A model generated the notes under the pieces. It ran no database searches, was not told the origin of the DNA, and was given only the letters and a program-made list of their open reading frames with translations. 64,000 nt of DNA from Micromonospora_H sonneratiae (lineage in GTDB: Bacteria > Actinomycetota > Actinomycetes > Mycobacteriales > Micromonosporaceae). Positions 14,868 through 22,302 of this stretch are shown here, piece by piece. The DNA lies in the NCBI RefSeq assembly GCF_042679305.1, contig NZ_JBHTMP010000006.1, positions 124,001 to 188,000 on the forward strand, written 5' to 3'. How positions within the stretch are numbered: position 1 is the stretch's first letter; each line of letters opens with the position of its first letter. Position numbers and translations under genes: made by a program.

Positions 14868-17661
14868 GTTCGCCCCTTTCGATGCGCATGCCGTTGAGTT
14901 CGACGGTCAGTTCGGTGACGTAGGAGCCGGCCCCGCCACGGAGCACCTGCTCGTCCCGGTCGGGCAGCATCTCGTTGAGCACCAACCGGCTGCCGGCCCG
15001 CCGCGCCAGGGCGTCGAGCAGGTAGAGCGAGAACGGGCTGTCGAAGTCGACGTAGAGCGGCTTGTGCTCGGGCCGTCCGGCGGGGTCGCCCGCACCGCCC
15101 CCACCGGCGCCGTCGACGGCGTCGCCGTCGCTGCGCCGGCCCCCCTCGGCGGTGGCGAACACCCGCCGGGGGAGGTCGTTGTCCCTGCGCCAACGGGCCC
15201 AGCTCAGCACCCAGTCCGCCTCGGACTGGTCCGGGGTACGCGCCGGCGGCAGGTAGTCCGGATGCAGCTTCCACATGCGACGTTGCAGCACCAGGTCGCG
15301 GTGTCGGATCCGGGGATACGTGGCGATCCCCCGCCCAGGCAGCGGCACCGTGGTTCCGGCCCAGAGGTCCGGCTGGGCCATTCCGACGTAGGCGAAGTTG
15401 AGCAGTACCTGTTGCACCTCGGGCAGCGCCATCGGCAACAGGAAGCCCAGGTAGACCGGGATGACCTCGGCGTCCAGTCGGCGGGACCGCAGGACCAGTC
15501 GGTCGGCCCCGGCATCGTGGGTGATCACCAGGTCGTCCATGTGGATCTGCTCGGCCTCCGGTCGGAAGCTGATCTCACCGGGACAGACCAGTTCGTACGG
15601 CGTCACCGCCGGGTGCAGGTTGAGGTTGGTCGCGTCGTACCCACCCTTGAGTTCCGCCAGTACCGCGCCGGCCGGTTGCAGCTGGGCCAGTTCGGCCCGC
15701 AGCCGGCCGGTCAGGTCCTCGTCCTGGAACAGGTAGGCGAACCGGGAGAAGAGCAGCGTCATGCCGGAGTAGATCCGGTTGACCACCACCCGGGTGCCGG
15801 CCGCCCCCTCGGCGATCTGCAGGAAGAACGAGCGCGGGTCGAGTTCCCCGAGCCGGTCCGGCACCATGGCGGCGACCTCGGTCATGAAGGCGTCGTCGAG
15901 GACCAGTTCGGTGGCGTCGGTGGGCAGGGCGTGGTACGCATCGTTGATGCGCTGGGCGACCTCCATCCGGGCGTCGTCCAACGCGGTGATCTCGTCGAGG
16001 CGGAACCAGTTCTCCTGCCGGACGTACCGGTTCTGTTCGTCGAAGGCACGCCGACGCATCGAGCGCCCGCTGTAGTGCTCGAAGAAGTCCTGCTGGAACT
16101 CGTGGGCGAAGGTGAGCAGGTCGTCGCAGCGGCCACCGACCCCGTACCGGGCCCGGAAGAAACCCTTGGTCACCAGCCGGCGGGGCAGGTTGATGTCGAA
16201 GACCGGCATCAGTCGGGCGAGCGCCCGCAGGCCGGGTAGGACCTCCCGCTCCCAGCGGCCCCGGTCGGCGGTGACCGGGTGTCGGGTGACCAGGGCGGCG
16301 TCCTCGTAGACCAGCGTGCGCGGGGCCGGGATCTCCGGCCGGGAGAGGTCGGTGTGGGCGGCGGTGAGTTCGGCCCGGATCCCGGCCAGCGTCTGTCGCC
16401 GTCCGGCGATGTCCTCGTCCGGGTAGGCGCTGGCCAGCTGGTTAACCGTGTGCACCCGGTCGGCCAGCCGGTCGGCCCAACCGGTGCCGATCTCCCGCAG
16501 CGACGCCTGGTAGTGGGCGACCGGGTCGTCGGCGTGGATGTCCAGCTGCAGGTTGGGTACGACCAGCAGGCCGACCCGCAGCAGGTGGTGCAGGTACTGT
16601 GCGACCTCGGCCGCCGGCCGTCGCTCGCTGGTCAGGCGCTCGACCACGGTCGCCAGTCGCAGTACCTGTCCACCTTCGAAGACCGCCAGGATGTCGGCCA
16701 GCAACTGACCGGTGGGCAGAACGAACAGCGACTCGTGGATCGACTCCATGGTGATCGCCGCGTCGCCGTCCTCGTTGCTGATCCGGCGGCGGCGCAGGTA
16801 GCGGAGCCGGCCGTGCTGGATGCGCCAGCCCGTGGTCAGGGTGACCGGCAGATCGGGGCGCAGCGTCTCGTCGGCCAGCACGATCGCGGACAGCCGGCCG
16901 ATGGTGGCGAGGTTGAGTCGGGAACCGGCCCGCTTCGGAGTCGGACCGTCTGCGTCACGGATGTCGGCCGCCAGTAGAACGTCGGTGCCGTCGTCCCGGA
17001 AGGTGCCCACGTTGACCGTGGTGAGCCGGCTGAACGGGCTGGTCTTGCAGGCGGTACGGAAGGCGTACTCGAGCAGCGAACGCTCCACCCGGCGGGCCCG
17101 CTTGCTGGGCGTACCGGTGTCGCGCAGATAGGTGGAGAGGTACTGGTCCAGTGACGGGGAGGAGAGCAGGATGCCGCCGCGCAGGTCGGGGTCGTCGGCC
17201 AGCTGCCGGAGGATCGTGCGCCGGTCGGTGAGGTCCCGGTCCAGGATCTGCGCGCCGTCGGCCAGCTCCGCCCGGTACGTGGCGAAGGTCGTCAGCCAGT
17301 CACACAGTCGCTCGTGGGTGTCGACGCCGAGCTGGTCGACCGGCCAGGCGGCTGGGTCGGCCTGGCGCGGGGCCCGCAGGTTGTAGACGTCCCGCCGGAG
17401 CCGGATCAGCCGTTGGCGCAGTTGGCCGTCGTCCAGGTTGCGGGCCACCGCGTCCTGCAACGCGTCGGCCAGTTCCTGACCGGTGCGGCGCAGTCGGCCC
17501 TCCAGGTCGAGCACACGGCGGGTCCAGGCCGAGGTGTCGTCGAACGCCAGCGCGTCGGCGACCTCGATCGGCAGTCCTGCGGTGCGCAGCATGAAAACGT
17601 CAGGCATCCGCCAGTGCACTTCGCTGGCCGCTGCCCCGGACCGCATCGCCGTCACCGTCAC
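14860..17661 (-). CDS. lantibiotic dehydratase, glutamylation subunit (split LanB)
   Basis: A 933-aa LanB N-terminal type enzyme that transfers glutamate from Glu-tRNA to Ser/Thr of the precursor. It shows the family sequence RTACKTSPFSRLTTVNVGTF near residue 207 and the C-terminal segment KPLYVDFDSPFSLYLLDALARRAGSRLVLNEMLP. No elimination domain follows; that function is the separate next gene, the split arrangement of thiopeptide and goadsporin pathways. The GTG at 17661 follows AAGGAGG by 5 nt. The frame is open far upstream only because it runs antisense-like through the SagB gene. A low-complexity Gly/Ala insert lies near residue 860. Confidence 0.92.
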   Translation of the reverse strand: MTVTAMRSGAAASEVHWRMPDVFMLRTAGLPIEVADALAFDDTSAWTRRVLDLEGRLRRTGQELADALQDAVARNLDDGQLRQRLIRLRRDVYNLRAPRQADPAAWPVDQLGVDTHERLCDWLTTFATYRAELADGAQILDRDLTDRRTILRQLADDPDLRGGILLSSPSLDQYLSTYLRDTGTPSKRARRVERSLLEYAFRTACKTSPFSRLTTVNVGTFRDDGTDVLLAADIRDADGPTPKRAGSRLNLATIGRLSAIVLADETLRPDLPVTLTTGWRIQHGRLRYLRRRRISNEDGDAAITMESIHESLFVLPTGQLLADILAVFEGGQVLRLATVVERLTSERRPAAEVAQYLHHLLRVGLLVVPNLQLDIHADDPVAHYQASLREIGTGWADRLADRVHTVNQLASAYPDEDIAGRRQTLAGIRAELTAAHTDLSRPEIPAPRTLVYEDAALVTRHPVTADRGRWEREVLPGLRALARLMPVFDINLPRRLVTKGFFRARYGVGGRCDDLLTFAHEFQQDFFEHYSGRSMRRRAFDEQNRYVRQENWFRLDEITALDDARMEVAQRINDAYHALPTDATELVLDDAFMTEVAAMVPDRLGELDPRSFFLQIAEGAAGTRVVVNRIYSGMTLLFSRFAYLFQDEDLTGRLRAELAQLQPAGAVLAELKGGYDATNLNLHPAVTPYELVCPGEISFRPEAEQIHMDDLVITHDAGADRLVLRSRRLDAEVIPVYLGFLLPMALPEVQQVLLNFAYVGMAQPDLWAGTTVPLPGRGIATYPRIRHRDLVLQRRMWKLHPDYLPPARTPDQSEADWVLSWARWRRDNDLPRRVFATAEGGRRSDGDAVDGAGGGGAGDPAGRPEHKPLYVDFDSPFSLYLLDALARRAGSRLVLNEMLPDRDEQVLRGGAGSYVTELTVELNGMRIERGEHG

Positions 17662-17702
17662 GGCAGCCTCCTTGTTCGTCTCACTGGCCTGGGTCGCCGG
17701 AG

Positions 17703-19382
17703 TCACCACAGCTGGTGGGACAGGTCGGCGGCGGTTTCCGGCTGTCGACCGAGGAGCAGGAAGAGCACGGTCCGCTCGTCGGTACCGTCGAAGCCGAGCG
17801 CTTCGTCCATCGACACGTTGTCGAATCCGAGCACCGCTCCGCACCCGATGCCCTGCGCAGTGGTGGCACAGTAGGCCTGCTGCGCCACGGTTCCCACCTC
17901 GGTGTTGAGGATCCGGTAGCCGCGTGGCCCGAAGGCGGTCAGTACCGCGTCGAACCGTCCGGAGATGGCCACCACGGCGCCGACCTGGCTCATCGTGTAG
18001 TTCGTCAGGAAGTACTGCTGCTGTAGGAAGGCGGACATGTCCGGCTCCGGAGCGGCCCGGGCGGACACCAGGGCGTGTCGCCGCCCGTCGTAGGCATAGG
18101 TTCCGGGGGCGATCCCCTCCACCTGGTTGGCGAAGACCCACAGCCGGGTCAGGCCACCCTCGGGTAGTTCGACGTCGGCCCGATAGCGGCGGCCGGCGTC
18201 GGCGAACGCCAGTGTGGTGCCCAGTTGGGCGGCGGTCAGCTCCGGGGGGCGCCGGAACCGACCGAAGCTGCTGCGGCGGTTGGCCAGCACCTGGGACAGC
18301 GGCCGGTCGAGTTGGTCGAGTTCCGGTGCGGGCAGCGGCATCGCCGGTCCGGGCAGGTCGGCCGGTGCGGCGGCCCGTAACGCCTCCGGGGCAGGGACGA
18401 CGACCGGTGCCAGTGCGGCCCGGTGCACCTCGACGACCTGCGGGAAGTCGAGTCTGGTGCGGGACCGTTCGAACGGCTGGTAACCGACCCGGGGACCCGG
18501 CACGCCCGGGGCCAGCCGCACCGTACGGCCACCGGCCGCGCCCGGCACCGGGCCGGCGGCGTTGTCGCCATCCGCGCCCGGCCGGTCCGGACCCGGTCCG
18601 TCCCCGGCGTCGGCGGACCAGGACAGGGGTACGACCGCGAAGACGCTCTCCTGGTCGGTGTCCAACCCCAGCAGGTCGTCCAACGGTGCGTGGTCGAACG
18701 ACAGCCGTCGCCGTAGCGGCGTACCGAGCGCCCGCCCGAGCAGGTCCCATGAGCCGAGCAGGGCACCCAGGTCCTGGGTCACCACGTGATAGCAGAAGCT
18801 GTTGTACTTGAACGAGTTCTTCCAGAACCTGATGCTGGTCAGCAGGAACTGGTCACCGGCCTGCTCGTCGCCGAGCGCCGCCCGGACGATCGGCGTGACG
18901 TCCCCGGTGAGCAGACGTTCGAAGCCGTGGTGACCGGTGGCGTAGTGGTAGATGCCGGGCAGCAGCGGGCCGGACGGGCCGGCCACCCAGTAGATCTCCA
19001 CCGGGTACATTCCCCCGCCCGACGCGGTGCCCCGACCCCACACGGTGTGGGCGAAGTGCACCCGCTTGGCCATGTCCTGGTTCCAGTTGACCACCAACCG
19101 ACGGTCGAGCACCCCGTACGACAGTCGCAGCAGGGTCGCCAGCCGGTCCAATGTCCAGCCGCCCTCGGTCGGCGGCAGGTTCCCGGTGAACAGGTCACGC
19201 AGGGTGGCCAGCCGGGGCAGGGCAGCGGGCAGCGGTATCCGCCGGGTGCCCGGATAGGTCTTGTGCCGGGAGGGCTGGTCGTCCCAGTCGACCTCGAAGT
19301 TGAGGGGTTCCATCGGCGCGCGGCCCCGGCGGAACACCGCTTCGGCGTACGCGCGGACGACGGTTTCGGCGTCGTGTCGCAT
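17703..19382 (-). CDS. SagB-type azoline dehydrogenase
   Basis: A 559-aa flavin enzyme of the SagB/ThcOx nitroreductase family, which oxidises azolines to thiazoles and oxazoles with FMN. It has two nitroreductase-like halves. The first contains VHFAHTVWGRGTASGGGMYPVEIYWV (about 105-135) and the second LSQVLANRRSSFGRFRRPPELTAAQLG (about 355-385) and ending GTVAQQAYCATTAQGIGCGAVLGFDN. A Pro/Gly-rich linker joins them. The start at 19382 has TAGGAGC upstream. Only 10 nt separate it from the YcaO stop. Confidence 0.9.
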   Translation of the reverse strand: MRHDAETVVRAYAEAVFRRGRAPMEPLNFEVDWDDQPSRHKTYPGTRRIPLPAALPRLATLRDLFTGNLPPTEGGWTLDRLATLLRLSYGVLDRRLVVNWNQDMAKRVHFAHTVWGRGTASGGGMYPVEIYWVAGPSGPLLPGIYHYATGHHGFERLLTGDVTPIVRAALGDEQAGDQFLLTSIRFWKNSFKYNSFCYHVVTQDLGALLGSWDLLGRALGTPLRRRLSFDHAPLDDLLGLDTDQESVFAVVPLSWSADAGDGPGPDRPGADGDNAAGPVPGAAGGRTVRLAPGVPGPRVGYQPFERSRTRLDFPQVVEVHRAALAPVVVPAPEALRAAAPADLPGPAMPLPAPELDQLDRPLSQVLANRRSSFGRFRRPPELTAAQLGTTLAFADAGRRYRADVELPEGGLTRLWVFANQVEGIAPGTYAYDGRRHALVSARAAPEPDMSAFLQQQYFLTNYTMSQVGAVVAISGRFDAVLTAFGPRGYRILNTEVGTVAQQAYCATTAQGIGCGAVLGFDNVSMDEALGFDGTDERTVLFLLLGRQPETAADLSHQLW

Positions 19383-19392
19383 GACGATGCTC

Positions 19393-21417
19393 CTAGGGGA
19401 AGGGGTGCGGATGGGGGTTGAGGCCGGTTGCGCCGAGCTGGTCCGGGCCGTGCTGCCCACGGGCGATGAACGCCGCCAGGCGCTCGCTGTACAGCACCCG
19501 TTGCCGTTGCCAGCCGAAGTCGATCGGTACCAGCGCGGGAGCGACCATGGCCATGGTGTGCACGCCGGCCAGGCTCTGTTCGGGGCAGGTCTGGTCCACG
19601 GCCAGCACGTCGCCACCGAGGTCGGCCAACAGGCCGGCGAGGTACTCGACGTCGGCCAGCAGGTCGGTACCGGCCGGGCGGATCGCCAGCCAGTCGTCGT
19701 ACAGCTCCGACATGGACCTGAGCGGCGGGTCGTCGAAGAGGAAGTCGGCGAACCGCGTCATCTCCGGCAGGCCGTAGAGCAGGGCGTGGTGGCTCAGCTC
19801 GAGGACCCTGTCGTAGTCGGTCACCATGGCCCGTACCGCCGGCTCGTTGGCCATCACCCGCTCGTCGAAGCCGGGTACGTAGGACGCCGTCTCGCAGAGC
19901 GCGGCGCGGACCGCGTCGTCCGGGTCGAAACTGGCCCCGGCGGCGAAGCAGAGCTGGCCCAGCCCACCGTCGCGGCGGACCGCGACCGCGGTAACCACCG
20001 GAACCGGCAGGTCCACCCGGGTGTCGAAGAGGCGTACGTCGTAGCCGAGCCGATCCACCCGGTCGAGCATGAAGTGCACCCGTTCGTCGCGACAGGTGCT
20101 CGGGTCGATCTCGGCCAGCCGGGCGGAGCCGTACCAGGAGAGCAGGAACGCGTCCCGTTCGACGAGTTCGAGCATGCCGTGCAGCAGCGCCTCTTCCGGG
20201 CAACTGCCGCTGGCGCATCCGTTGGAGCACTCCTGGACGAACTTGCGCTGGTCGGGCCGGCGGTCCAGGTAGTAGACGAGTTGTTCGGGCACCAGCCGGG
20301 GGGTCCGGTCCCGCAGTGAGTAGCCCCAGACCCAGTGCATCGGGTCGGTGGGCGAGTAGGGGGCGTAGTAGACGTTGTGCCCCTCGTAGAAGGCAGGGTG
20401 GTATCCCAGGCCGGCCGGATCCATGGCGTGTGGCGCCAGGTTGGCGTAGCTGTCGTGGATCTCGGAACGCCTGGCACGGGCGAACTGCCCGGCATATCGT
20501 TCGAGTCCCTCCAGCAGGGCGTACGTCTCGCTGCTGCCGTAGCTGTTGGCGTGTCCGCTCCACCACATCTCGTGCAGGTCGTACCGGCTGCGTACCCGGA
20601 AGTAGCCGGACACCGGGGCGGTCGCGGTGGCGTTGTAGGCCCGTAGGGCGTTGCCGCCGAGGGCACCGGCGATCGGGTTGCTCAGCGCGGCGACCGGCAG
20701 GGCCAGGTCCTCGGCCCGGCGGATCCGGTACGTCGTCGGGGTGGCCTTGGTGCGGGAGGTGAGTGCGATGGCTGCCGTGTCAGCGGTGTCCGGCCGGGGG
20801 GCGGCGCAGTCCGGGCACTCCGAATCGACCATCACCTCGACCGTGGTGACCTCGAGGGTGTCCAGCCGTAGCTGGTGCAGCCGACCGATGCCGGGACGGA
20901 CCGGGGGTGTGGCGCAGGCACGGACGAATAGCTGCCAGAGGGCTTCGAGGGCGAACGGGGTGAGGTAGGGCAGTGGCCCGGCCACGATGACCTTCGCCCC
21001 GTGTTCCAGGGCATGGCGTTCCTCGCGGGGGCGGATCGCCTGCCAGCGTCGCTCGACACAGATCGGACAGGGGGTGTCGCGACCGACGCCGGGTGCCGTG
21101 CCGGACGGGGTGACACCCGGGGCCCTGGTGGAGACCGGACCGACCAGCGCGGTGACGCCGGACAACCAGATCGGGACGACGGCGCCCCCGGGTCCACCGG
21201 TGCCCTCCGGCCCGGTGACCGTCCGGGTGGCGTACGCGTCGGTGAGCCCCAGGGCCGCGATGCGTACGGTGACGTCGCCCGCCCCCGGCGTCGCCCGGCC
21301 CGACGAGGGGCCCGACGGACGCGGGTCGTGGGTGCGCAGTCGCTGGTGGAAGACCTCCCCGAGGTGCTTGAGACTGCTGTCCCAGCCGGTGGAGGTGGTA
21401 CGGACGTCGACGATCAT
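19393..21417 (-). CDS. YcaO-domain azoline cyclodehydratase (TOMM, SagD-type)
   Basis: A 674-aa protein that would use ATP to cyclise Cys/Ser/Thr of the precursor to azolines. The N-terminal about 210 residues include CPICVERRW and DSECPDCAAP (paired CxxC). The YcaO domain follows, with GYFRVRSRYDLHEMWWSGHANSYGSSETYALLEGLERYAG, and CPEEALLHGMLELVERDAFLLSWY with its ATP-binding Glu residues. It ends in NPHPHPFP, the Pro-rich tail typical of cyclodehydratases that make azolines. The frame starts at 21417, after a strong hairpin that separates it from the precursor genes. Confidence 0.93.
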   Translation of the reverse strand: MIVDVRTTSTGWDSSLKHLGEVFHQRLRTHDPRPSGPSSGRATPGAGDVTVRIAALGLTDAYATRTVTGPEGTGGPGGAVVPIWLSGVTALVGPVSTRAPGVTPSGTAPGVGRDTPCPICVERRWQAIRPREERHALEHGAKVIVAGPLPYLTPFALEALWQLFVRACATPPVRPGIGRLHQLRLDTLEVTTVEVMVDSECPDCAAPRPDTADTAAIALTSRTKATPTTYRIRRAEDLALPVAALSNPIAGALGGNALRAYNATATAPVSGYFRVRSRYDLHEMWWSGHANSYGSSETYALLEGLERYAGQFARARRSEIHDSYANLAPHAMDPAGLGYHPAFYEGHNVYYAPYSPTDPMHWVWGYSLRDRTPRLVPEQLVYYLDRRPDQRKFVQECSNGCASGSCPEEALLHGMLELVERDAFLLSWYGSARLAEIDPSTCRDERVHFMLDRVDRLGYDVRLFDTRVDLPVPVVTAVAVRRDGGLGQLCFAAGASFDPDDAVRAALCETASYVPGFDERVMANEPAVRAMVTDYDRVLELSHHALLYGLPEMTRFADFLFDDPPLRSMSELYDDWLAIRPAGTDLLADVEYLAGLLADLGGDVLAVDQTCPEQSLAGVHTMAMVAPALVPIDFGWQRQRVLYSERLAAFIARGQHGPDQLGATGLNPHPHPFP

Positions 21418-21454
21418 CTTCTGCTCACCTGTCTGGACAGTCGGCCACCGGGTT

Positions 21455-21480
21455 CCCCGCCGGTCAGGTGACCGGCGGGG
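21455..21480. terminator. perfect 12-bp hairpin between precursor and YcaO genes
   Basis: CCCCGCCGGTCA (21455-21466) and TGACCGGCGGGG (21469-21480) form a perfect 12-bp stem with a 2-nt loop, in the gap after the downstream precursor gene and before the YcaO start. It likely works as an attenuator that keeps precursor mRNA in excess over enzyme mRNA. Confidence 0.75.
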
Positions 21481-21497
21481 ACGGTTACGGCGCTGGC

Positions 21498-21686
21498 TCA
21501 GTTACCGCCGCCGCATCCGGTGCTGGTGCTGCTGCTGCAGCAACTCGACGTGCTGCAGCTGCAGCAGCTGGAGCACGAGCAGCTGGAGCTCGACCACGCC
21601 ATGACCATGGCGTCGATCGCGTCGACCTCCTCGATCTCGAAGGTCTCGGACTCCAGTGCGCGGAGTTCTTCGATGATTTCTGGCAT
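21498..21686 (-). CDS. thiazolylpeptide-type RiPP precursor 1
   Basis: A 62-aa peptide. The leader (about 30 residues) contains ELRALESETFEIEEVD, the acidic ExFEI signature of thiopeptide/TOMM leaders read by ocin-ThiF-type proteins, and ends DAMVMA. The putative core begins WSSSSC and contains SSSCSCSSCCSCSTSSCCS, ending STSTGCGGGN. By count it has 8 Cys, 15 Ser and 3 Thr in 32 residues. The start at 21686 has GGGGAGG upstream. The core shares 19 consecutive residues with precursor 2 but differs at the tail. Cleavage after Ala30 is a guess from composition. Confidence 0.9.
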   Translation of the reverse strand: MPEIIEELRALESETFEIEEVDAIDAMVMAWSSSSCSCSSCCSCSTSSCCSSSTSTGCGGGN

Positions 21687-22057
21687 ATCGCCCTACCTCC
21701 CCTCAGGGGTCTCGTGGTGGCGACGGTGGGTACGATCCGGCCTGGTGTGTCCGGATAGTTCCACCACCATGCTCCGGCCGGAGTCGACCGTCATCCGCTG
21801 CCGGAGCTGCGGTGGTTGGTGCGACGGCTGCAGCAGTTGGGGTGCTGCAGCCGTCGTATCCGCCCACGACGGTCGTCCCGGATTCGACCGGACCGGCCCG
21901 GGGATGTCCGTTGGTGCCACACCACCACTGGTGGTGCAGTCGAGGCACGCGCGTTACCCGCCGACCAGCGCATCCTGGCCGGCGGTTCCTGTCTTCGCTG
22001 CGGCACCACGCCCCATGGCTGTCCCGCCCCGGAGCTACCGGATGGTCCTCCGGTAGA
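21687..22057. other. inter-precursor region with strong hairpin
   Basis: A 371-nt gap between the two precursor genes with no supported gene. CGACGGCTGCAGCA (21822-21835) pairs perfectly with TGCTGCAGCCGTCG (21843-21856) around a 7-nt loop, a probable terminator for the upstream precursor. A second palindrome (CACCACCACTGGTGGTG, 21920-21936) lies between this stem and the upstream precursor. Frames on both strands through the region lack a leader-like start or ribosome site. Confidence 0.6.
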
Positions 22058-22243
22058 TCAGCCGCAGCTCGAGGTGCTGGTGCTGGTGCTGCAGCAGCTC
22101 GACGTGCTGCAGCTGCAGCAGCTGGAGCACGAGCAGCTCGAGCTGGTCGCGGCGGCCAGAGCGTCGCCGCCGTCCTCGATCTCCTCGATCTCGAAGGTCT
22201 CGGTCTCGAGCTGACGCAGTTCGTCGTTCAGCATGATCGGCAT
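22058..22243 (-). CDS. thiazolylpeptide-type RiPP precursor 2
   Basis: A 61-aa peptide. The ATG at 22243 is chosen because GGAGG lies 7 nt upstream, and because it aligns with precursor 1; an ATG two codons earlier sits too close to the ribosome site. Leader: MPIMLNDELRQLETETFEIE followed by EIEDGGDALAAA. The core starts TSSSC and carries the same 19-residue block SSSCSCSSCCSCSTSSCCS as precursor 1, then TSTSTSSCG. Of about 29 core residues, all but the last (Gly) are Ser, Thr or Cys, so nearly every position could become an azole or a dehydroamino acid. Confidence 0.9.
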   Translation of the reverse strand: MPIMLNDELRQLETETFEIEEIEDGGDALAAATSSSCSCSSCCSCSTSSCCSTSTSTSSCG

Positions 22244-22302
22244 TGTCATTCCTCCTTCACTGGTGATTCGCGTGCCTCCCCGGCACCAATCCGGGGTGGT
22301 GG

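Noticed and set aside
21693..21948. Possible third small precursor between the two RiPP precursors
   Set aside because: The frames lack the ExFEI leader signature, a ribosome site and a Ser/Cys core; the Cys and Ala clusters come from the 14-bp hairpin sequence.
21520..22200. TGCAGC-rich repeated DNA as a CRISPR or satellite array
   Set aside because: The repetition is codon repetition of Ser/Cys within two homologous coding cores; there are no equal-length spacers.
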